Positions 1 to 6,244 of a DNA stretch of 8,090 nt are shown piece after piece. This stretch comes from SAR86 cluster bacterium. Its GTDB lineage: Bacteria; Pseudomonadota; Gammaproteobacteria; Pseudomonadales; Azotimanducaceae. The notes under the pieces were generated by a model. The model searched no databases. It was given only the letters and a program-made list of their open reading frames with translations, and was not told the origin of the DNA. Both the position numbers and the translations under genes were made by a program. The DNA lies in contig JABMOJ010000326.1 of assembly GCA_013204195.1 (NCBI GenBank), positions 1 through 8,090 of the forward strand, in the 5' to 3' direction. Position 1 is the stretch's first letter, and each line of letters opens with the position of its first letter.

Positions 1-85
1 CCGAACTATCAGCATTACCGAACTATCAGCATTACCGAACTATCAGCATTACCAAACTGTAAGCATTGTCGAACTAGAAATGCTG
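1..85. repeat. 17-bp tandem repeat, about five units, truncated at the left edge
   Basis: The unit CCGAACTATCAGCATTA occurs three times perfectly, at 1-17, 18-34 and 35-51. A diverged fourth copy lies at 52-68 (CCAAACTGTAAGCATTG) and a strongly diverged fifth at 69-85 (TCGAACTAGAAATGCTG). The copies decay from left to right, as expected at the edge of an array. Because the first unit begins at base 1, the array probably continues outside the window. The period of 17 is not a multiple of three, so a coding repeat is unlikely. The function is unknown; it could be a VNTR-like intergenic array or a cluster of protein-binding sites. Confidence 0.85.
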
Positions 86-778
86 TTGTGTTTCGCTCGA
101 GACAGACCCGTCTTGGCATCGCACGCTTGGTTGCATATTCGCAGACCCGACAGGTCACTTCTATGCTGTATGCGGCTAAAAGGACTTATACTGCGGCAGA
201 ACGGATATCTACACTTCGCAAAGATTATGCCGTCACTCAAGGAATGACTCTCACCCGTGCATGACAGCCTCAACTCCACGCGGCAATACTTTCATCGCGC
301 GACAAGCCCCTCTTACCGCAGCCTTATTGCGCTGATTTCTAACTCCCGTATTCTGCTCACCTACGGTTGCACAATGAGCCGGCAAAAACCTTATTGTAGG
401 ACAATAGCGTGCTAAATAACGACCAAGAGGAAGCGAGGAATTCACTAGCAAGCATACACGCTCTGACAGTGGGCGCTGCCAGACACGCCGAATGGACTCA
501 ACAGACAGTCTGGCGAAATTTGACGCCGACCCTAAAGCCACCTGTGAACGCGACCGACATTCGGGCAGTTTTGTAACAACGATGAAATCTGGTATCACAA
601 ACTCCATCTATGGGCGCCTGAGCGCGACTGTAGCAGCGTTCTCACAGACTCGCGACGGCACTACCGAGCGACGAATGCGGCGAGGTCACCGGCAACTGGC
701 CTTCGTTAAGCCGCTATCAACATTAGCCATCCGCGACACCTACGCCGAATTATCGCCCTGCGAAGAAGAAAAACACCC
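86..778. other. Long stretch with no supportable gene
   Basis: About 690 bases separate the tandem repeat from the phosphorylase. Open frames exist on both strands, the longest about 118 codons on the - strand, but their translations are rich in Arg, Cys and Ser, match no family I recognise, and lack a convincing ribosome binding site. One + strand frame (492-782) ends in an ATGA overlap with the phosphorylase start at 779, but its ATG has no Shine-Dalgarno sequence. The stretch probably contains the phosphorylase promoter. It may also be a decayed gene or the border of the locus; I cannot tell which from sequence alone. Confidence 0.5.
392..406. promoter_or_regulatory. Candidate operator: perfect 6-3-6 dyad TATTGT-AGG-ACAATA
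   Basis: TATTGT (392-397) and ACAATA (401-406) are exact reverse complements around a 3-base centre. Another ACAAT lies at 371-375. The dyad sits about 370 bases upstream of the annotated phosphorylase start, within the stretch lacking a gene. It has the size of a dimeric repressor site, but a 6-bp arm can arise by chance and I cannot assign it to a regulator family. Confidence 0.2.
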
Positions 779-3700
779 ATGAAAACACCTATCTCAAGTG
801 CAGCGCTCACCGGTGACGCTATGTCAAAGGCATCCGTCTTAACCCAACCATCGACCCCTAGTGCTGCAGTCACCGGTGAGTTCGTGACCATGGCCGGAGA
901 GCGGTATTACGCGATTCGCAATGTCGACAAAATTCCGCCGTTTTTTATCAGCGTCGTATCCGATAGCGATCATTGGTTATTTGTCGCATCCAATGGTGGT
1001 TTAGCCGCCGGCCGGGTGTCCCCGGATACGTCACTATTCCCCTATATCACTGTCGACAAGATCTACGAAAGCACACCACATACCGGCAGCAAAACGCTGC
1101 TGCGCGTCGAACTGGAGGGACAGCATGATGACTGGGAACCCTTCAACGCAGAACATGACAACCGCTTTAACATCAATCGCAACCTGTATAAAAATAGCTT
1201 AGGCAATAAACTCCTGTTTGAGGAAATTAACCATGACCTGCAGCTGGTGTTTCGTTATACCTGGGCCTGCAGCGATCGCTACGGCTTTGTGAGACAGTGT
1301 GAGATCGAGAATTTTGGCGCTGGAAGCTGTTCTATCGAGCTCCTCGATGGATTGCAAAATTTACTACCCGCCGGCACTCCTCGCTACGCCCAGACCAACA
1401 CCAGCTATCTAGTGGATGCCTATAAATGGAATGAGCTCGACGAGCACACTGGACTGGCTTTGTTCACGTTATTTTCTGGCATCACCGATCGCGCCGAGCC
1501 CAGCGAGTCGCTGAAGGCCACCACGGTCTTTAGCTTAGGGCTTGATAAACCAAAGATCCTGCTCAGCAGTCAACAAATTAACCGTTTTCGTGACTCTGCC
1601 GAGGTATCCCAGGAAAACCACAAACGCGGTATTCGTGGCGCCTTTATGGTCAATGCCTCACTCAAACTGGCGCCAAAGACAGCAACTTGCTGGCAGTTGG
1701 TCGCCAACATCGAGCAAAGCCAAACACAGTCGGTCAATCTACAACATCAACTCGCTAACCCTCAGGCACTAGAGGCAGCGATTGAACAGTCTCTTCAACA
1801 GAGCTCCGACGCACTCGCTCGGATCATGGCCGCTGGTGATGGATTTCAGGTAACCGCTGAAGAGACTGTGGCAGTTCATCACTATGCCAATGTTCAATAC
1901 AATATTATGCGGGGCGGTATATTCGACAATCAGTATCAAGTCGACGCTCAGGATTTCGGCGCTACGATCCGCTCGTTTAATGGCCCTGTCTATCAACAGC
2001 ATCAGACATTACTTGAAGCACTGCCCCCACAAACACACTTCAATCAATTACTGTCGATGATCATTGAACAAGGTGATCCACAACTTGAACGCCTGACCTA
2101 CGAATACCTGCCCATCACTTTTGGTCGGCGTCATGGCGACCCTAGCCGCCCTTGGAATGAATTCGAGATCAAGCTAAAAGACGAAACAGGCGATCCATTG
2201 CTGGCATACCAAGGAAATTGGCGAGACATCTTTCAAAACTGGGAAGCTTTGATGTTCAGCTACCCAGAATTTATCGAAAATGTCATCGCTAAGTTCGTCA
2301 ATGCATCTACAGCCGATGGCTATAACCCCTATCGGATCACCAAAGAAGGGATCGACTGGGAAATTGAGGAACCGGATGACCCCTGGAGCTACATTGGCTA
2401 TTGGGGCGATCACCAAATCATCTACTTGCAGAAATTACTGGAGCTTTCACAACAGTTTCATCCAAACCGGCTTGATCAACTTCTGCGCCGGCCTATATTT
2501 AGCTACGCCAATGTACCTTACAAGATCAAGCCATTCGACGCTTTGTTAGAGAACGCGAAGAGCACTGTAGTTTTTGATCATGAGCTGGCGCAGCGAATTG
2601 AACAACGGGTCGCCAGTCTGGGGGCCGATGGCAAGTTGTTGGCTGACGCTTCTGGACAGGTATACCTGGTTAATCTACTCGAAAAGTTATTGGTACCGCT
2701 GCTAAGCAAGCTGGGCAATCTCGTCATAGACGGTGGCATCTGGCTTAACACCCAACGACCCGAGTGGAACGACGCGAATAATGCGCTGGTTGGCCAAGGT
2801 CTGTCGATGGTAACGCTCTACTATATGCGCCGCTATGTCAGACTTCTGCAACAATTGCTCACAACGCAATTGACCAATGGACACTCGGACGAGATCAACT
2901 TGTCTACAGAAGTCAGTCAATGGTTGGTCGACACCGCCGGCGCCCTAAACTCAGCGCGCGTGCACCTAAGTAACGGCCCAATCGCTGAAACATTGCGTTA
3001 CGCCATATTGGCCGAGCTTGGCCAAGCCTCTGGACAGTATCGCCAAGTTATCTATCAACAGGAATCCTTCAGTGGCACCCGAACCCACCGCATTAGGGAT
3101 ATAACGGCTCTGCTCGACGACGCGCTGGCTGCCATCGATCACAGTATACAAAGCAACCTAGCACCTGACGGCCTTTATCATGCGTACAACTTGCTGGAAC
3201 TGCGCCTCGACGCCATCAGCGTCGACAGACTTTACGCGATGCTAGAAGGCCAGGTCGCAGCGCTTAGTTCCGGCGCTATAGCACCGGTCGAAGCCGTGGC
3301 GGTGTTAGAAGGATTATTCAAAAGCAATCTTTACCGAGCCGATCAGAAAACCTTTCTGCTCTATCCCGACCGTCAATTACCGAGCTTCTTAGAGAAAAAT
3401 CGCCTGCCCACGCATCAAGTTGAAGCCTTGCCTGTCCTAATGAAAATGTTGGCCCAGGGCGAACACCGTATTATCGAGCAGGACGCCAACCACTGCTACC
3501 GGTTCAATGCTGAACTACGCAATATTTTTGATCTCAATGCCCAACTAGATGCATTGACCGAGGAATATGGCGACAGCCTTGAACAAGCACGGGCACCCTT
3601 GCAAGCATTGTACGAGCAGGTATTCAATCACAAAGCCTTTACTGGCCGGTCGGGCGGTATGTTCGGCTTTGAGGGTCTCGGCAGTATCTATTGGCACATG

Positions 3701-4348
3701 GTGTCTAAATTGCTTTTAGCGACACAGGAAAACTTCTTTATTGCGCGGGAACAAGCCGGCCAAAACGGGTCTAAAAGTCAGCACGCAATCAGTCACCGAT
3801 TAGGTGAATTGTACTATCGTATTCGTGACGGCATCGGCTTTAATAAGACGCCCGCTGAATACGGCGCCTTTCCCACAGACCCTTATTCCCATACTCCTAG
3901 TCATATTGGCGCCCAACAACCCGGTATGACAGGCCAAGTTAAAGAAGAGATCATCACCCGTTTTGCGGAATTGGGGATTCGGGTTCATGGTGGCCTAGTC
4001 CTCTTTGATCCCGGACTGCTTCGATCCTGTGAATTCGTTTCAGAACCCACACTTTTTCGGTTTCTCGATGTGGATCGACAATGGCAACAACTCGCCGTAC
4101 CCGCTGCCGGATTAGCATTTACTTGGTGCCAGGTGCCACTGGTCTATCGACTGGATAACCAAACCAGCGCCCGCCTTGAGGTGACATGGGATGATGGCAC
4201 CCAGCAAATATTACCTGCGTTAACGCTACCCCTAGAAATGGCCAACGAACTGTTCAAACGCAGCGGACGAATCCGTCGTGTTGACCTAGTGGTAGGCGAC
4301 AGGCAGTTGTTTTCTACGGCACCAGCGCCAAGCGACGGCAGTATTTAG
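779..4348 (+). CDS. Large glycoside phosphorylase of the GH94/GH149/GH161 group, probably beta-1,3-glucan phosphorylase (GH149-like)
   Basis: Predicted inverting phosphorylase of 1189 residues that would cleave beta-glucan oligosaccharides with phosphate, releasing alpha-glucose 1-phosphate. There is no signal peptide, so it acts in the cytoplasm. Visible architecture: a beta-sandwich-like N-terminal region (about 40-330, including GGLAAGR at 73-79), then a helical catalytic barrel. Motifs include FGRRHGDPSRPWN (448-460), GNWRDIFQNWEAL (479-491) and PEWNDANN (661-668), where D665 aligns with the GH94 WND general acid. RSGGMFGFEGLGSIYWHMV lies at 957-975, and SHIGAQQPGMTGQ at 1041-1053 is the likely phosphate-binding region. 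GH94 disaccharide phosphorylases are about 800 residues; the larger size fits GH149 (or GH161), which act on beta-1,3-glucans, and the neighbouring GH16 and TonB receptor agree. Start is uncertain: ATG 779 has only a weak GAAGAAG upstream, while ATG 821 (M15) and ATG 890 (M38) each follow a GGTGA, and recognisable family-like sequence begins near residue 38. Substrate and GH number are inference. Confidence 0.85.
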   Translation: MKTPISSAALTGDAMSKASVLTQPSTPSAAVTGEFVTMAGERYYAIRNVDKIPPFFISVVSDSDHWLFVASNGGLAAGRVSPDTSLFPYITVDKIYESTPHTGSKTLLRVELEGQHDDWEPFNAEHDNRFNINRNLYKNSLGNKLLFEEINHDLQLVFRYTWACSDRYGFVRQCEIENFGAGSCSIELLDGLQNLLPAGTPRYAQTNTSYLVDAYKWNELDEHTGLALFTLFSGITDRAEPSESLKATTVFSLGLDKPKILLSSQQINRFRDSAEVSQENHKRGIRGAFMVNASLKLAPKTATCWQLVANIEQSQTQSVNLQHQLANPQALEAAIEQSLQQSSDALARIMAAGDGFQVTAEETVAVHHYANVQYNIMRGGIFDNQYQVDAQDFGATIRSFNGPVYQQHQTLLEALPPQTHFNQLLSMIIEQGDPQLERLTYEYLPITFGRRHGDPSRPWNEFEIKLKDETGDPLLAYQGNWRDIFQNWEALMFSYPEFIENVIAKFVNASTADGYNPYRITKEGIDWEIEEPDDPWSYIGYWGDHQIIYLQKLLELSQQFHPNRLDQLLRRPIFSYANVPYKIKPFDALLENAKSTVVFDHELAQRIEQRVASLGADGKLLADASGQVYLVNLLEKLLVPLLSKLGNLVIDGGIWLNTQRPEWNDANNALVGQGLSMVTLYYMRRYVRLLQQLLTTQLTNGHSDEINLSTEVSQWLVDTAGALNSARVHLSNGPIAETLRYAILAELGQASGQYRQVIYQQESFSGTRTHRIRDITALLDDALAAIDHSIQSNLAPDGLYHAYNLLELRLDAISVDRLYAMLEGQVAALSSGAIAPVEAVAVLEGLFKSNLYRADQKTFLLYPDRQLPSFLEKNRLPTHQVEALPVLMKMLAQGEHRIIEQDANHCYRFNAELRNIFDLNAQLDALTEEYGDSLEQARAPLQALYEQVFNHKAFTGRSGGMFGFEGLGSIYWHMVSKLLLATQENFFIAREQAGQNGSKSQHAISHRLGELYYRIRDGIGFNKTPAEYGAFPTDPYSHTPSHIGAQQPGMTGQVKEEIITRFAELGIRVHGGLVLFDPGLLRSCEFVSEPTLFRFLDVDRQWQQLAVPAAGLAFTWCQVPLVYRLDNQTSARLEVTWDDGTQQILPALTLPLEMANELFKRSGRIRRVDLVVGDRQLFSTAPAPSDGSI
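797..879. repeat. Imperfect 20-bp direct repeat, each copy ending in the palindrome TCACCGGTGA
   Basis: Positions 797-816 and 860-879 match at 17 of 20 bases, and both end in the perfect 10-bp palindrome TCACCGGTGA (807-816 and 870-879). The copies are offset by 63 bp, close to six helical turns. They lie within the first 34 codons of the annotated phosphorylase and encode SAALTGD and SAAVTGE. The GGTGA halves also precede two in-frame ATGs (821 and 890) as possible Shine-Dalgarno sequences. They could be operator sites if translation starts downstream, or simply a small internal duplication. Confidence 0.45.
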
Positions 4349-4394
4349 ACGATGGCCTCTAAGTACATTAGGTTGATTCACCAAGTTCTAAATA

Positions 4395-4399
4395 GGGAG
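4395..4399 (+). promoter_or_regulatory. Ribosome binding site GGGAG fixing the start of the CBM9-like gene
   Basis: GGGAG lies 9 nt before the ATG at 4409. The upstream in-frame ATG at 4352 sits only 3 nt after the phosphorylase stop and lacks such a site. Starting at 4409 also places a signal peptide right at the N terminus, which decides the start. Confidence 0.7.
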
Positions 4400-4408
4400 C
4401 ATCTGACC

Positions 4409-5173
4409 ATGGGCAGTTCAAATCCTAAACAGTGGCTAAGGTTGGTCATGATGTTGCCAGTGTTGACAATCTCGCCCGCTCACGCTGACAGCACCCACTA
4501 CCCTGGCAGAACCCATTATCAAGCGCCGCAAGCGCTCGAAGCCTTGGTCGTAGACGGCGTGGCTGACGAAGCGATATGGGAGAAAGCGGCCTGGCGGCCC
4601 TTGAATCAGCGCTGGCTGGGCCCAGAGTATAGCCGGGATGATTTTCAAGGTCGGTACAAAGTTGTTTGGACTGAAAACAAGCTCTACCTTCTAGGCGAAT
4701 TTGTCGACGATATCCTGATCGATACGCACCGCGACCCACTCAGCCAATATTGGGACGATGACACCTTGGAGGTGTTTTTAGACGAAGATTATTCTGGCGG
4801 CGATCATCAATATAATCACAACGCCTTTACCTATCATTTTTCTTTGGACAATCAAGCCATCGATATCGGCACTGATAAAAAACCGCGGCGCTACTCTCAT
4901 CACGTTGAAAGCCGATGGCAGCAAGTCAACAATACGATCCTTTGGGAGGTCAGCATTGATGTATACACCGCGGCTTACCAGGACGACACAGACAACAATC
5001 AACCAACATTACTGTCAGCCGGTAAGGTCATGGGATTGATGGTGGCCTATTGCGATAACGATGGTAGCGAATTACGAGAAAACTTTATTGGCTCTGAATT
5101 TGCCCCAGGTGAGGGCAAAGACAGAGGCTGGATTGACGCGGGCTTGTTTGGCGAACTGACGTTGGTGGAATAA
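4409..5173 (+). CDS. Exported CBM9-like (DOMON-type) sugar-binding protein
   Basis: Predicted 254-residue secreted or periplasmic protein of the carbohydrate family 9 binding-domain-like group. Residues 1-26 form a Sec signal peptide: a basic Lys/Arg N terminus, a hydrophobic stretch (LVMMLPVLTI) and an AHA cleavage site before D27. The rest is a single beta-sandwich domain with the family's DGVADEAIWEKAAW (49-62), an aromatic segment YKVVWTENKLYLLGEF (83-98), WDDDTLEVFLDED (115-127) and GGDHQYNHNAF (130-140). There is no lipobox and no catalytic domain. The gene begins 60 nt after the phosphorylase stop on the same strand, so co-transcription is likely. The longer frame from 4352 would add 19 residues before the signal peptide and is less likely. 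Binding of beta-glucan is inferred from context only; some members of this family bind other ligands. Confidence 0.82.
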   Translation: MGSSNPKQWLRLVMMLPVLTISPAHADSTHYPGRTHYQAPQALEALVVDGVADEAIWEKAAWRPLNQRWLGPEYSRDDFQGRYKVVWTENKLYLLGEFVDDILIDTHRDPLSQYWDDDTLEVFLDEDYSGGDHQYNHNAFTYHFSLDNQAIDIGTDKKPRRYSHHVESRWQQVNNTILWEVSIDVYTAAYQDDTDNNQPTLLSAGKVMGLMVAYCDNDGSELRENFIGSEFAPGEGKDRGWIDAGLFGELTLVE

Positions 5174-5191
5174 CCGGCAGCCCCGCTAGCA

Positions 5192-5203
5192 GGCTCGCGA
5201 GCC
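5192..5203. other. 12-bp perfect palindrome in the gap between convergent genes
   Basis: GGCTCGCGAGCC is self-complementary and lies in the 50-base gap between the stops of the CBM9-like gene and the GH16 gene. It has no loop and no following T-run on either strand, so it is not a standard intrinsic terminator, although convergent transcripts would need an end here. Function unknown. Confidence 0.25.
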
Positions 5204-5223
5204 AAACCCGATAACCGCCCGTA

Positions 5224-6081
5224 TTATTTCTGAAAAACTTCGTGCCTCACCCAATCCACCTCAAGAACCCAAGGACTGCCGAGCATAGAAGAATCGTTGA
5301 TTTTGGCAAAATTCAGGATAGCAAACAGCGGCTCGGGAAATTGATCCTCGGGATCCGGACTTCGATAAATCTCGACGCCATCCAACCGAAAGATGAGATG
5401 TTGATCAACCCATTCAACAGAATACTCATGGAATTCATCGAGACGGGTTGCCTGCACCAGCATCAGCGCCTGCCAGTCACCCCCGCCGCAATAACCCATG
5501 CTTTTAATCGCACGGGCGGCATAATGATCAGGACCACCATCACTATGGTGCTCAAAGATATCTATCTCACCGGATCCCGTCATGGGCCAGCATACGGTCT
5601 CATCCGCCTCCTCAACCGGTGCTTCGTTATTCTGCGCACCCAACAACCACCATGCCGGAAACATCCCCGACTGACCGCTGTCCCTTACCCGTAAACGCGC
5701 GGTCCATCGACCTTTGACAAACTCCTTACGGTTCTTGCTGGCGATTCGACCAGCCACATATTGCGTGTCAGGGTGTTGCTGACCAAACTTATCAAGGTTG
5801 TCACAGGGGCGCTTTTCGCCCAGATCGACAACCCGCAGTTTAAGCGTGCCATCGGTCACTTGCCGCGTATTAAACTGATTGTCTGGCACGTAGCATTGAT
5901 CCTCGGCATTGACCCATATCCGCTGATCTTGCCAGTTATCCGTGTTGAAGCGCTCAAAGTCGTCAAAAAAATCAATGCTCCAACCCGCGCCACTCGATGC
6001 CACCGGTTGGCTAGCCATGTTGCAGCCAGCGGTGCCTAACAGCGTCAAGCCGAGCAACATAAAACGCTGTAATCGCTTCAT
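5224..6081 (-). CDS. Lipoprotein GH16 endo-beta-glucanase (probable laminarinase)
   Basis: A 285-residue family 16 glycoside hydrolase expected to hydrolyse internal beta-1,3 (or mixed beta-1,3/1,4) glucan bonds with retention. The N terminus is a lipoprotein signal: MKRLQRF, a Leu-rich core and a lipobox ending TAGC with lipidated C20. Residue +2 is Asn rather than Asp, so outer-membrane sorting is expected. A beta-jelly-roll domain spans about 34-283. The catalytic signature GEIDIFEHH (171-179) gives E172 as nucleophile, D174 as assisting residue and E177 as acid/base, matching the GH16 ExDxxE pattern. Aromatic FPAWWLLG (141-148) and DGTLKLRV (77-84) are also typical. No carbohydrate-binding module is attached. 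The gene is on the same strand as the TonB receptor, downstream of it, but a terminator-like hairpin lies between them. Laminarin specificity is inferred from context. Confidence 0.9.
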   Translation of the reverse strand: MKRLQRFMLLGLTLLGTAGCNMASQPVASSGAGWSIDFFDDFERFNTDNWQDQRIWVNAEDQCYVPDNQFNTRQVTDGTLKLRVVDLGEKRPCDNLDKFGQQHPDTQYVAGRIASKNRKEFVKGRWTARLRVRDSGQSGMFPAWWLLGAQNNEAPVEEADETVCWPMTGSGEIDIFEHHSDGGPDHYAARAIKSMGYCGGGDWQALMLVQATRLDEFHEYSVEWVDQHLIFRLDGVEIYRSPDPEDQFPEPLFAILNFAKINDSSMLGSPWVLEVDWVRHEVFQK

Positions 6082-6085
6082 TAGG

Positions 6086-6091
6086 CCTCCT
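6086..6091 (-). promoter_or_regulatory. Strong Shine-Dalgarno AGGAGG for the GH16 gene
   Basis: On the - strand AGGAGG lies 4 nt before the ATG at 6081-6079. The match is perfect though the spacing is slightly short, and it supports this start, which also gives a complete lipoprotein signal. Confidence 0.75.
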
Positions 6092-6144
6092 AGAAAATTG
6101 GTTTATGGGTTTTAAATGCTCACCCTACTTGTCGCAGGCAAGAC

Positions 6145-6180
6145 AAAAAAAATCCGCAGCTCTTTCGAACGGCGGATTTT
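6145..6180 (-). terminator. Intrinsic terminator after the TonB receptor
   Basis: On the - strand AAAATCCGC (complement of 6172-6180) pairs with GCGGATTTT (complement of 6149-6157) as a 9-bp stem with a 14-base loop, followed by an unbroken run of eight T (complement of 6145-6152). It begins about 65 nt after the receptor stop and ends 63 nt before the GH16 ATG. The + strand side has only four T, so termination should act mainly on the - strand transcript. The lower part of the stem is A-T, so it may be leaky. Confidence 0.75.
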
Positions 6181-6191
6181 CATTGTATCGA

Positions 6192-6221
6192 GGGTCCAAC
6201 TACGTCTGCCTAGATGGACCC
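6192..6221 (-). other. Second hairpin in the 3' region of the receptor transcript
   Basis: GGGTCCA (6192-6198) and TGGACCC (6215-6221) form a perfect 7-bp inverted repeat. After one A-A mismatch the stem continues with CTA/TAG (6200-6202 and 6211-6213), leaving an 8-base loop. There is no T-run after it. It lies between the receptor stop and the terminator hairpin, so it could protect the 3' end of the receptor mRNA or delay polymerase; either role is inference. Confidence 0.5.
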
Positions 6222-6244
6222 ACTCAACCTACATCCTAGGACGA

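Noticed and set aside
1..85. CRISPR array
   Set aside because: The 17-bp units are directly contiguous with no spacers, and no cas gene is present.
571..598. Possible promoter TTGTAA - 16 nt - TATCAC upstream of the phosphorylase
   Set aside because: Only four of six matches to each consensus box and slightly short spacing; such matches are common by chance.
251..607. A - strand frame of 118 codons in the upstream region
   Set aside because: It is Cys- and Arg-rich without any family motif and has no ribosome binding site; it looks like a chance open frame.
492..782. A + strand frame of 96 codons overlapping the phosphorylase start by ATGA
   Set aside because: It has no Shine-Dalgarno sequence, a composition like random translation (Arg/Thr/Ser-rich) and no recognisable motif. 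The ATGA overlap alone is weak support for translational coupling.
4446..4739. - strand frame of 97 codons opposite the CBM9-like gene
   Set aside because: It is a shadow of the CBM9-like coding sequence, Arg-rich and without motifs.
5242..5694. + strand frame of 150 codons opposite the GH16 gene
   Set aside because: It is antisense to a gene with a complete GH16 signature and lipoprotein signal; its translation has no family features.
6082..6144. Possible - strand promoter for GH16 (TTGCCT ... TTTAAA)
   Set aside because: The spacer would be 19 nt and the boxes are poor, so I could not call it, although a promoter here is plausible because of the upstream terminator.
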